Source: Streptomyces sp. ST2-7A
GTDB lineage: Bacteria; Actinomycetota; Actinomycetes; Streptomycetales; Streptomycetaceae
Assembly (NCBI RefSeq): GCF_021390475.1
Contig: NZ_JAJUWS010000006.1
Span: 1-64,000, forward strand
Direction of reading: 5' to 3'
Length of the DNA: 64,000 nucleotides
The notes under the pieces: generated by a model
What the model was told of the DNA's origin: nothing
Seen by the model: only the letters and a program-made list of their open reading frames with translations
Databases searched by the model: none
Shown: one piece after another, positions 25,910 through 34,106 of the stretch
Layout: each line of letters opens with the position of its first letter
Position numbering within the stretch: the first letter of the stretch is position 1
Position numbers and translations under genes: made by a program

Positions 25910-26967
25910 GCGGCGCTCTCGACAGTCGGTCCGTCGTCGAGATGCCCGGCAGGGCCCCGGCGCCGGTCCCCACGAGGGGACCGCGTCGGGGCCGGGGGCT
26001 CGCACGGGTCATCTGTGTTCGGGTAGTACGTCTGGTCGGCCTGCTGTTCGGTGTCTCGTTGCTGGCGTTCACCTTGGTTTACCACTCCCCCGTGGACCCC
26101 ATCGCCGCCTATATCGGAGCCGAGGCGAGCCCCACCGACGAGCAACTCGCCCAACTGCGGGAGTACTGGGGGTTGGATCGCTCCTTCGCCGAGCAATACC
26201 TTGCCTGGCTCGGTGCCGTACTCGGAGGTGACCTGGGGGTTTCCAAGCTCTACCAGGCGCCGGTCCTCGATGTCATCGCCGATCGGTTCATGATGTCGCT
26301 GGCCCTCATGGGCGTGGCCTGGCTCGTCTCCGGAGTGCTCGGTTACGCCCTCGGGGTCATCGCCGCCATGAACCGGCACCGTCTGCTCGACCGTCTGATC
26401 TGCTGGTACAGCTACACCTTGGCATCGACACCGACCTTCTGGCTCGCCATCCTCCTGCTCACCCTGTTCGCCGTCGTACTGGGTTGGTTTCCGGTCGGTC
26501 TGGCCGGGCCCGTCGGCGTGCCCGGGTCCGAGGTGACCATGGCCGAGCGCTTCCACCACTTCGTGCTCCCGGCCGCCACCCTCTCCGCACTGGGTGTCGC
26601 CACGATCGCCATGCACACCCGTGAGCGGATGTTGGACGTCCTCGACTCGGACTACGTCGCGTTCGCCCGCGCACGCGGCGAACACGGCTGGCGACTGTTC
26701 CGCAACCACGGGCTGCGCAACTCGATCGTTCCCGCGCTCGCGCTCCAGTTCGCCTACTTCAGCGAACTCTTCGGCGGCTCCATTCTGGCCGAGCAAGTCT
26801 TCTCCTACCCGGGCCTGGGCTCCACCCTGGTCGCCGCCGGTCTCGGCGGCGACGTACCGATGTTGCTGGGCATCGTCCTGCTCAGCTCGGCCTTCGTCTT
26901 CGTCGGCAATCTCATCGCCGACATCCTCACCGTCCTGATCGACCCACGCACCCGGAACTCCCTATGA
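25906..26967 (+). CDS. ABC importer permease, DppB/NikB/CntB type
   Basis: This 353-residue permease uses GTG 25906, overlapping the lipoprotein stop by four bases; a TTG at 25891 is an alternative. A basic cytoplasmic leader of about 35 residues precedes the first span (VGLLFGVSLLAFTLVY). The family loop AQLREYWGLDRSFAEQYLAWLGAVLGGDLGVS follows, then five more spans, the coupling loop DYVAFARARGEHGWRLFRNHGLRNS and QVFSYPGLGSTLVAAGL. It forms one half of the membrane channel of the Zur-regulated importer. Confidence 0.9.
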   Translation: MSGALDSRSVVEMPGRAPAPVPTRGPRRGRGLARVICVRVVRLVGLLFGVSLLAFTLVYHSPVDPIAAYIGAEASPTDEQLAQLREYWGLDRSFAEQYLAWLGAVLGGDLGVSKLYQAPVLDVIADRFMMSLALMGVAWLVSGVLGYALGVIAAMNRHRLLDRLICWYSYTLASTPTFWLAILLLTLFAVVLGWFPVGLAGPVGVPGSEVTMAERFHHFVLPAATLSALGVATIAMHTRERMLDVLDSDYVAFARARGEHGWRLFRNHGLRNSIVPALALQFAYFSELFGGSILAEQVFSYPGLGSTLVAAGLGGDVPMLLGIVLLSSAFVFVGNLIADILTVLIDPRTRNSL

Positions 26968-27821
26968 GCCGCCCGTCACCCGCCCCTCCGCGCACCGCCC
27001 GCCGACGCAGTGCCTCCGTCGACCTGGCGATCGCCGCCGCCTGCGTGGGGGCGTTGCTCCTGGTGATCGTCGTCACCGCCTGGCTTCTCGACGAATCCTC
27101 TCTCCGCTCGCACGCCGGTGAACGGTTGATGGCCCCCGGCCCGGATCATCTTTTCGGCACCGATTGGCTCGGCCGGGACCTCTTCACGCGAACCGTCATG
27201 GGCCTGCGTCTTTCCCTGGCGGTCGGGGTGGTCACCGCGCTGTTGAGCGTCGCCGTGGCCACCGTCCTCGGAATCGCCGCAGCCCTGCTCGGAGGCTGGG
27301 TGGACGCGGTGATCTCCTGGCTGATCGATCTTTCCATCGGGATTCCGCACCTGGTCTTCATGGTGTTGGTGGCCTTCTCCGTGGGGGGAGGAATCAAGGG
27401 GATCGTCATCGGCATCTCCCTGACCCACTGGATGTCCCTGGCACGGCTCATCCGCGCCGATGTGCTTCATCTGCGCCACTCCGACTTCGTTCTCGCCTCC
27501 CGGGGATTCGGGCGCTCCGAGTGGTTCATCGCCCGACGACACCTCTTCGGCCAGGTGCTGCCCCAGGCGCTGGTCGGTTTCGTGCTGATGTTCCCGCACG
27601 TGGTGCTCCACGAGGCGGCCCTGACCTTCCTGGGCTTCGGTTTCTCCCCTCAGACTCCCGCCATCGGAATCCTGTTGCACGAGGGGATGCCCCACATCTC
27701 CAGCGGCATGTGGTGGATGGCGCTCTTCCCGGGCCTGTGTCTTCTCCTCGTGGTCCTCGCCTTCGCCCGGCTCGGCGATCGACTTCGGGTCCTGACCTCC
27801 TCTCCGGGCCAGGGCGGCTGA
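26964..27821 (+). CDS. ABC importer permease, DppC/NikC/CntC type
   Basis: This 285-residue permease has ATG 26964 overlapping the previous stop by four bases. It has an N-terminal span, the family motif LFGTDWLGRDLFTRTVMGLRLSL, further spans, the coupling loop RADVLHLRHSDFVLASRGFGRSEWFIARRH, and the typical ending LHEAALTFLGFGFSPQTPAIGILLHEGM. It is the partner of the DppB-type subunit. Motifs are fuller than in the first importer's DppC, so the two transporters are not recent duplicates. Confidence 0.9.
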   Translation: MSRPSPAPPRTARRRSASVDLAIAAACVGALLLVIVVTAWLLDESSLRSHAGERLMAPGPDHLFGTDWLGRDLFTRTVMGLRLSLAVGVVTALLSVAVATVLGIAAALLGGWVDAVISWLIDLSIGIPHLVFMVLVAFSVGGGIKGIVIGISLTHWMSLARLIRADVLHLRHSDFVLASRGFGRSEWFIARRHLFGQVLPQALVGFVLMFPHVVLHEAALTFLGFGFSPQTPAIGILLHEGMPHISSGMWWMALFPGLCLLLVVLAFARLGDRLRVLTSSPGQGG

Positions 27822-27826
27822 CCACG

Positions 27827-28627
27827 ATGACCACACCTCTGCTTTCCGTCAGGAATCTCACCGTGGGCTTCACCCACTACACCGGAACGCTCGGACTGCG
27901 CCCGTGCGTTGTTCCGGCGGTGGAGGGCCTCGGATTGGACATCGATCCCGGGGAAATTCTCGCGGTGATCGGCGCCAGCGGCTCCGGCAAGAGCCTCCTG
28001 GCCCATGCCATCGTCGGAATCCTGCCGAGCACGGCCAATGTGAGCGGGGAAATCGACTACGACGGGGCCCCCCTTGATCCGGCGCGTCTGCGACGGTTGC
28101 GGGGGCGTGAGATCTCCTTCATCCCGCAATCGGTGAATTACCTCGACCCGTTGATGCCCGTCGGTCGCCAGGTGCGCCTCACTCTGCCACGTCCACGCGC
28201 CGCGCAACTCCAACAGGATTTGTTCGCCAGGTATCACCTCGATGAGAAGGTGACCCGACAGTATCCCCACGAACTTTCGGGCGGCATGCTGAGACGGGTC
28301 CTGTTCGCCACCGGTGTCACCGAGACGATGCGGTTGCTGATCGCCGACGAGCCCACCCCCGGGCTCCATCCGGCGGCCCTGCAGGAGGTTCTGTCGCATC
28401 TCCGCGCCCTGGCCGACGACGGCGCCGGTGTCCTGTTGATCACCCACGACCTGGTCTCCGCCGCGGCGATCGCCGACCGGGTCGCCGTGATGCGTTCGGG
28501 CCGGGTGGTCACCGTGGAGTCGTCCTCCTCCTTCACCGGCCGCGGTGAGACGCTTCGACACGAGTACGCCCGCCGGCTCTGGCGGGCGCTCCCCCAGCAC
28601 GACTTCTGGAAGGGAGTCGCACGATGA
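27827..28627 (+). CDS. ABC importer ATPase 1 (DppD/NikD/CntD type)
   Basis: This 266-residue ATPase begins at ATG 27827, six bases after the permease stop. Walker A is GASGSGKSLL, the Q-loop is in FIPQSVNYLDPL, the signature is LSGGMLRRVL and Walker B is LLIADEPTPGLH with the H-loop in LITHDLVSAA. The C-terminal oligopeptide-transporter extension of about 60 residues seen in DppD is absent, which fits the shorter nickel/metallophore ATPases. It pairs with the ATPase encoded next. Confidence 0.88.
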   Translation: MTTPLLSVRNLTVGFTHYTGTLGLRPCVVPAVEGLGLDIDPGEILAVIGASGSGKSLLAHAIVGILPSTANVSGEIDYDGAPLDPARLRRLRGREISFIPQSVNYLDPLMPVGRQVRLTLPRPRAAQLQQDLFARYHLDEKVTRQYPHELSGGMLRRVLFATGVTETMRLLIADEPTPGLHPAALQEVLSHLRALADDGAGVLLITHDLVSAAAIADRVAVMRSGRVVTVESSSSFTGRGETLRHEYARRLWRALPQHDFWKGVAR

Positions 28628-29244
28628 GTCTTCGAGCGACGGACCTGGCATACCGTGTTCCCGGCGGTCGCCAACTCTTCACCGGCCTCGACCTGCGGGT
28701 CGAGGCCGGGCAGGTGGTCGGCCTGACCGGGGAAAGCGGATGCGGCAAGTCCACTCTGGCCCGGATCCTCGCCGGCCATCTCCCCCCCACGGCCGGGACC
28801 GTACTCACCGACGGGGAGTCGGTGAACGCGCCGGGACCGCGTCCGGTGCAGTTGGTGCAACAGCACCCCGAGAAAGCGGTCAACCCACGGTGGACCATGC
28901 GATCCGTGATCGCGGAGGCGCACGACCCCGACCCCGCGCTCTGTGAGCGTCTTGGGATCCGAGCCGAGTGGTACGGCAGGCGTCCCGCCGAATTGTCCGG
29001 TGGGGAGCTTCAACGATTCTGCCTTCTGCGGGCTCTCGGTCCACGGACCCGCTATCTGATAGCGGACGAGATGACAGCGATGTTCGACACCCTCACACAA
29101 GCCGAACTGTTCGCCGTCGTAATGGACATCGTGGTTGAGCGCTCCATCGGCTTGCTGGTGATCAGCCACGACATCCCGCTTCTGAGCCGGCTCTGTGACG
29201 AGATCGTGGCGATGCCCGAGCAGGCGTCCACGCCCTCCCACTGA
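28624..29244 (+). CDS. ABC importer ATPase 2 (DppF/NikE/CntF type)
   Basis: This 206-residue ATPase starts at ATG 28624, overlapping the previous stop by four bases. Walker A is GESGCGKSTLA, the Q-loop is in LVQQHPEKAVNP, the signature is LSGGELQRFCLLRAL and the H-loop is in VISHDIPLL. Walker B is ADEMTAMFD instead of the usual ADEPTSALD. From family knowledge, a DEMT form recalls metal and metallophore importers of the NikE/CntF type, but this needs an alignment. The protein is short because it lacks any C-terminal domain. It completes the importer. Confidence 0.86.
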   Translation: MSLRATDLAYRVPGGRQLFTGLDLRVEAGQVVGLTGESGCGKSTLARILAGHLPPTAGTVLTDGESVNAPGPRPVQLVQQHPEKAVNPRWTMRSVIAEAHDPDPALCERLGIRAEWYGRRPAELSGGELQRFCLLRALGPRTRYLIADEMTAMFDTLTQAELFAVVMDIVVERSIGLLVISHDIPLLSRLCDEIVAMPEQASTPSH

Positions 29245-29620
29245 GATCCCCCGCCCCGGGGCGCGACCGGTGCAACCCGTCCCGACCGGGTTCACCGTGA
29301 ACCGTGGCGGATGATCCTTCACGACCGCGGGATGTCCGTTCCCCGATCCTCGGATCCGGTCTCTCGCGTGCCGGGGTTCCGGGGCACGGGTGCGCCTTCC
29401 GCCCTTCCGATGTCAGCGGGAGGGCTCCGGAGAACGAGGTGGGGGACGAGGGGGCTCCCCCTCGGAACGCCTTCCGTCCCCGCAGGTCCATCGGCTCGAC
29501 GGAGGGTCGTCACCTCTGCGGGGGTGACCCGGAACCGGGGTCACCCCCGTCCACCCCGGTGGGGGCCTCGGGGAACCGGGTTCTCGCTCACGGCGGCTTC
29601 GGCGCCCCGGGTGCCCCCGC
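29245..29620. other. Intergenic stretch with a strong hairpin
   Basis: No credible gene is present. The main structure is a hairpin at 29520-29548 (about 13 base pairs with one bulge, GGGGGTGACCCGG opposite CCGGGGTCACCCCC), about 275 bases after the importer operon. It could end the operon transcript or be part of the decayed insertion sequence that follows. Confidence 0.45.
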
Positions 29621-30000
29621 CACCTGCTCACCCGCCCCGACCGCCCCAAGGACCACCAGCGGGAACGTATCGAGGCCGCCCCCACCGCCTGCCACGAGAT
29701 GACCGCTCCGGCCGACCTCGTCCACCGCTTCGCCGAGCTGCCGGATCCCGCCGACGGCAATGCCGCCCCGTCGAGCACCCGGATCACCTCGGCCCGGGCC
29801 GAGGAGCTGCCCCACCCGCATGCCTTCACCCGGGGCCTCGAGAAGGACCGCGCCGCAGTCGACGCCGCCCTCACCCTGCCACACCACAACGGCGGCACCG
29901 AAGGCGTGAACAAAACAACCAAGCTGATCAAGCACCAGATGTACGGCCGACGACCGCGCGGGCTTCCCCCTCCTCCGCCACCGCATCCTCCCGGGCTGAC
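29621..30000 (+). pseudogene. ISL3-family transposase remnant
   Basis: Only the C-terminal about 125 residues of a transposase remain. HNGGTEGVNKTTKLIKHQMYG is split here into HNGGTEGVNKTTKLIK and HQMYG, both diagnostic of ISL3 transposase ends. Directly after MYG the frame breaks: an apparent 7-base insertion around 29949-29955 shifts the true ending RAGFPLLRHRILPG and stop (29998-30000) into another frame. The N-terminal two thirds are gone and no terminal inverted repeats are visible. The element is dead. Confidence 0.75.
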
Positions 30001-30148
30001 CACACCCTCCGTCACCACCGACTACGGAACAGACCCGCTCGCTGGACACAGCGAAACAGCGGGGGAACCACCTGCGTCCATCATATTGATGATCACAGCT
30101 CGGCAACACCGTCCTCACATCCGCCCGGTCGGCGGCATCATCAAGCGC

Positions 30149-31069
30149 ATGAGACACACCCGCACCACCGTCGCCTTGTTCACCGCCTTCACCGTCCTGG
30201 GCACCCTCACCGCATGTGGCGAAGGCACCGGAGACGGCACCGGTGGTGAGGGCGCTTCCACCGAAGCCGGCGGAACGGAAGAAGCTCTCCGTGATGCCGT
30301 CCAGGCCAACATGGACGCCATCAACGGGGGCCATGCCGACGCCATGTACAACCTGCTCTCCGAGCGCTGCCGCGCCCGGACCACCATGGAGGAGGTCGAG
30401 TTCAGCCTCGGACTGATCAAAGAGCTGTACGGGAACCTCACCCTCGAAGAGGTGATTGTCCGTGACATGGACGGCAACACCGCCATCGTCGAGGGGAAGA
30501 CCGGCATCGAGGCCCTGGACAGAGCGGAGGAGGAGGACGGCGGTGGCCGTTGGATCCACGAGGACGGGGACTGGCGCAACGACGAATGCGACGACACCGA
30601 CCCCGCGGACACCGACGAGAACACCGTTGGAGAGGAACACGCGGACCAATCCGGCGCCGATCTCCCACTCGGCGACACCCACACCTGGGACGACGGCGTA
30701 GCCCTGACCATCACCGATGTCACGGAGATCCCCGCCGACCGGATCGGCGAGTACGACTACGTATCCGAAGGGCAGACCCCTTTCACCGTGACACTGACCG
30801 TTGTCAACGACTCCGGGAACCCGGTGGATCTCGACGACTTCTACATTTCCGTCCAGGGCATCACCACCGGCGGAAGCGCCGAGTCCGTCTACCTCGACGG
30901 CTCCGAAATCCTCGAAGGGCGCCTGGCCACGGGACAAACCCGCGAGCACGAGGAACACTTCTCCCTCGACACCGACAAGTACGGCCAGGACATCGTCATC
31001 GAAGGCAACCGGCTCTCCGCCCTCATGGGCCCCGACTCACCCACCTGGATCGCAACTCTCGGTCGGTAG
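30149..31069 (+). CDS. DUF4352-type secreted lipoprotein
   Basis: This 306-residue protein starts at ATG 30149, which gives a short signal with lipobox LTAC (Cys23). An acidic Gly/Thr-rich linker follows. Residues about 45-150 (ALRDAVQANMDAINGGHADAMYNLLSERC) resemble NTF2-like/DUF4878 lipoprotein domains. Residues about 175-300 (TWDDGVALTITDVTEI, TVTLTVVNDSGNPVDL) resemble DUF4352 beta-sandwich domains. It is anchored outside the membrane, with no known reaction. There is no operon partner. Frames further upstream belong to the transposase remnant. Confidence 0.75.
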   Translation: MRHTRTTVALFTAFTVLGTLTACGEGTGDGTGGEGASTEAGGTEEALRDAVQANMDAINGGHADAMYNLLSERCRARTTMEEVEFSLGLIKELYGNLTLEEVIVRDMDGNTAIVEGKTGIEALDRAEEEDGGGRWIHEDGDWRNDECDDTDPADTDENTVGEEHADQSGADLPLGDTHTWDDGVALTITDVTEIPADRIGEYDYVSEGQTPFTVTLTVVNDSGNPVDLDDFYISVQGITTGGSAESVYLDGSEILEGRLATGQTREHEEHFSLDTDKYGQDIVIEGNRLSALMGPDSPTWIATLGR

Positions 31070-31216
31070 ACAGCGACAGGGACGGCCGTCGTTCGAGGGG
31101 GCCAACGCCCGACCGCTCGGCGGCCGACATCGGACGGCCGGGTTGCGGAGGGCGGTTCGACGGTGAGCCGCCCCGGAAACGAGCCGGGTTTCCGGGGCGC
31201 CGCCGCCCAGCGGCCC

Positions 31217-31891
31217 GCGACGGTACCTGTACTGCGTGGCCGGACAGAACATGCCCGACTTCCATCCCGCCCAGCGGCTGCACGTCCCGGGAAGCCCCGA
31301 CCCCGACCCCACGGGTCCGTACACCTTCGGAGCCGACCCGGGGAACACCCGGGAGCCGGACCCCGGCGTCCTGTGGGTGAACGACCGCCTCTACCCGCTG
31401 GGCAGTCACATGGACGGCACCCAGAGCCTGTCCGGCATCCCGCTGAGCAATCCCTGGAGCATCAGGGGCCCCGCCACCATCAACTCCCCCACCCACGCCC
31501 GGGAGCTCCGGACCCACCCGGTGAACGAGGGCGCGGAACCGCTTCACCACAACGGCCGAACGATGATCGTCCACTCGGCCGGTGCCTGTTGGCGGCCGGA
31601 CCACAAGCTCGGTCTGCTCACCCTCATCGGCAACGACCCGCTCAACCGGGACCCCCGGACCAGGCATCCGCCTCCGGTCTTACAGCGGAGCGACGCCAAC
31701 GGCGTCTACGCGCCCGGCCACAACGGATTCTTCAAGTCTCCCGACGACACCGAGGACCGGATCGTCTACCACGCCAACAGCTCCGCGAGTGGCGGCTGCG
31801 ACATGACCCGCTCCACCCGGGCCCGGAAGTTCACCCGGAACGCCGACGGCACCCCAACTTCGGCACCCGGTACACACCGGCGTCACCCTGA
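31217..31891 (+). pseudogene. Broken GH43 arabinanase/arabinofuranosidase gene
   Basis: Homology to glycoside hydrolase family 43 starts abruptly at about RYLYCVAGQNMPDFHP and covers PTGPYTFGADPG, WSIRGPATINSPTH, NGRTMIVHSAGACW, GVYAPGHNGFFKSPD, TEDRIVYHANSS and GGCDMTRSTRARKF. The N-terminal blade with the catalytic base is missing. A one-base loss near 31855 moves the expected ending PNFGTRYTPASP and stop (31889-31891) into another frame. It was once a secreted or cytoplasmic arabinan-degrading enzyme and is now inactive. It lies near an intact pectate lyase. Confidence 0.75.
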
Positions 31892-32178
31892 CCGCGGCCG
31901 ACCTTCTCGACCCCCTGCACACGGCCTCCGGCGACCGTGGCCGGGACCTCTTCGCCGCCTCCGGCCGACGCCCCGGAACGTTTCGCACGGGCCTGGTTGG
32001 CCGCCGTCGCGTGCCTCCACAGTTCGACCCACAGGGCCGCGCGTTCCGCCGGGAGAGGTGGCCGACCACACCGAAGATCACCACGGCGGCCCGAGGGGGA
32101 CGCGGAGGTTGCGGGGCTCCCCTCGCCCCCCGCCCATCCGATCCCACCCCCGGGGGCAGGGATCCGGTCGCGCCAACA

Positions 32179-32193
32179 TGGAAATGATTGTCG
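32179..32193 (+). promoter_or_regulatory. Zur-like operator before methyltransferase 32209
   Basis: TGGAAATGATTGTCG matches 12 of 15 positions of the Zur palindrome and shares ATGATTGTC with the operator at 19189. It ends 15 bases before the ATG, overlapping a possible -10 box (GTTATAGGCT), so the transcript may have a very short or no leader. Confidence 0.7.
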
Positions 32194-32208
32194 TTATAGG
32201 CTGAACGC

Positions 32209-33054
32209 ATGACAACCACCGATCGGGCAGACCTGTTCACCTACCTCGCACGCAACCGGGACTTCTTCGCCCCGGTCGTCGAGCAGGCCGTCGCGACCCT
32301 CGACCCCGGTGACCGGGGACGCATCCTGGACATGGGCACCGGCGGGGGCGGCGGGTTGGTGGCACTCGCCCGCGCGGCCGGCCCGGGGACCCGCGTCCTG
32401 GGCGTTGACCGCAGCGCCGACGTGCTGGAACTCGCGCGTCGGCACGCGGAGGAGAACGATGTGGCCTCGCGGGTGGACACCCGCGAGGCCGATCTGATGG
32501 ACGTGCTCACCGAGGCGTCCGCGGGTGACCCCTTCGACGCCGTGTGGGCCTCCGACGTGGTCTGGCCCGGCAACGTCGACGACCCCGCCGCCACGGTGGC
32601 CCTGATCGCCGGGGCACTGACGCCCGGCGGCGTGGCCGGTCTTTTCACCAGCAACTATTACCAGGCGATGTTCCTGCCCGGCCACTCACGCCTGGAGCGG
32701 CTGCTGCGCGCCGCCTCGGAGTCGGCCTGGGGCATCCCGGACGAGGGACCGACCCACTACGAACGACACGTGCACTGGATGGTCGCCGCGGGGCTGCGGG
32801 ATGTCCGACTGCGCGTGCTGCCACGCGTCGGCTTCCCGATCGACGGGGATCCGACGGTGCGGCCGTACCTCGAGGACGTCGTATGGCCGGAGTTCCTCGC
32901 GGCGGCCCGGCTGAAGGGGGCCGAGGCGGGGATGGACGGGAAGGACATCGAGCGGGCCCGGGCCCTGCTCACCCCCGGCAGCGGGGAATACGTCCTCGAT
33001 GACCCCGGTCACTACGTGGTCGTCCCCGCTCTCCTGGTCACCGGCCGGAACTGA
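32209..33054 (+). CDS. SAM-dependent methyltransferase under a Zur operator
   Basis: This 281-residue class I methyltransferase begins at ATG 32209. Motif I is ILDMGTGGGGGL (39-50), followed by VLGVDRSADVLELARRHA, DAVWASDVVWPGNVDD and LTPGGVAGLFTSNYY. The C-terminal 100 residues (HYERHVHWMVAAGLRDVRLRVL, then an acidic/His-rich tail) resemble class I small-molecule methyltransferases of unassigned function. It is monocistronic, with a Zur-like operator and a strong terminator, the same arrangement as the gene at 19335-20087. The two proteins differ in sequence. Substrate is unknown; a tailoring step on the metallophore or a zinc-starvation role are both possible. Confidence 0.82.
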   Translation: MTTTDRADLFTYLARNRDFFAPVVEQAVATLDPGDRGRILDMGTGGGGGLVALARAAGPGTRVLGVDRSADVLELARRHAEENDVASRVDTREADLMDVLTEASAGDPFDAVWASDVVWPGNVDDPAATVALIAGALTPGGVAGLFTSNYYQAMFLPGHSRLERLLRAASESAWGIPDEGPTHYERHVHWMVAAGLRDVRLRVLPRVGFPIDGDPTVRPYLEDVVWPEFLAAARLKGAEAGMDGKDIERARALLTPGSGEYVLDDPGHYVVVPALLVTGRN

Positions 33055-33097
33055 GCCCTCCCTCCCCCAGCGCCCACCGCACCGTTCGACTCGTTCG

Positions 33098-33138
33098 CCA
33101 CGGCCCGACCCCCGCTCCCCCCGGGGGTCGGGCCGTGG
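33098..33138 (+). terminator. Terminator of the 32209-33054 methyltransferase
   Basis: A perfect 17-base GC-rich stem (33098-33114 with 33122-33138) with a 7-base loop lies 43 bases beyond the stop codon. Confidence 0.75.
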
Positions 33139-33509
33139 TCGGTCGGCACTCGCGGACCGACGACACGAGCCCGTATTCGCACAACCGAACGTCACATCCG
33201 CGAAATGCGCCCCCGAAAGCGCCCCCGGCGCGCCACGGGCGCCGGGTCGGCACAACGCCGACACCCCTCCCGCGGTTCCGCCGGAGTTCCCCTCCGCGGG
33301 CGAGCATTCGTCCGGCGTCCGGATGCCGCTCCGGGACCCGGACGACACCGAGGGCCTCGCCGCTTCCACCCGGGTCCGGCGGCCGAGCCGCGCCGAACTC
33401 CGATCGGATCCGGGCCCGCGCGACCACGGACGACACGTCATCTCTCGCGAACCGTCTCCCGGACATCGGGGCCCGAACGTCTCCACCCCACCCGATGACG
33501 GGTAAACAT

Positions 33510-33521
33510 GCAATCGGTTGC
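33510..33521 (+). promoter_or_regulatory. LacI-type operator copy 1
   Basis: GCAATCGGTTGC is a 12-base dyad of LacI-family type, preceded by AT and embedded in a relatively AT-rich patch. An identical 12-mer occurs 109 bases downstream. Confidence 0.65.
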
Positions 33522-33618
33522 TGTCGGAACTCCCCTTCCGTTTCGGCAAGTTCCCATCCCACTGTCGTATGTATTGACACTGTACAGACAAGCCGCCACG
33601 CTGTTTCCGCCATGTAAC

Positions 33619-33630
33619 GCAATCGGTTGC
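33619..33630 (+). promoter_or_regulatory. LacI-type operator copy 2
   Basis: The second GCAATCGGTTGC copy is flanked as AACGCAATCGGTTGCATCG. Two identical sites in the same orientation about ten helical turns apart would allow looping by a tetrameric LacI-family repressor over the promoter between them. Confidence 0.65.
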
Positions 33631-34106
33631 ATCGCAGAGCCGTGTGCCCGGGGACCGAGTCGCCCCCCATCCCCCGGATCACCCCTCCGCCGGAGAGAGG
33701 ATTCCGCATGTCACCCCATGGAACGGCGTGCCCTCGCAACCGGGCCACACGTCCCCCGCGCTCCCGACCGCACCACGGCCCCCGGGAGCACTCCACCGAG
33801 CCCACCGCCCCGGCCGGATCGCCGCCCGGCGGCGTGGTCCGCGAGCAGCTCCGGGACGTGCCGGCCGTCGTTCTCCCCCGACCCGGGTGGGGCGACGGGA
33901 GGACGGGACGACGGACGGCTCGACGTGCCCGGTTCCCCGATCCCGGTCGGTGAACACCGGCACCCGCTCCACCCCCCACATCCCCCCACATCCGGATCGA
34001 CCGGCGCCCCCCCCCGGCGACGGTTCGGCGGCCCCGACGGCCCGCCGAACCGGGCACGTCGCCCGGCGCGGAGGCGCCCGGCCGGAGAACACGAGAGAAG
34101 GCAGGA

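Larger units (their letters stand above)
33139..34106. other. Long regulatory/intergenic stretch before the pectate lyase
   Basis: No credible gene is present; the frames are low-complexity. The region carries twin LacI-type operators. TTGACA at 33574-33579 lies between them and is a possible -35 box, without a good -10 at standard spacing. About 475 bases follow before the lyase start, so the transcript may have a long leader. Confidence 0.5.
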
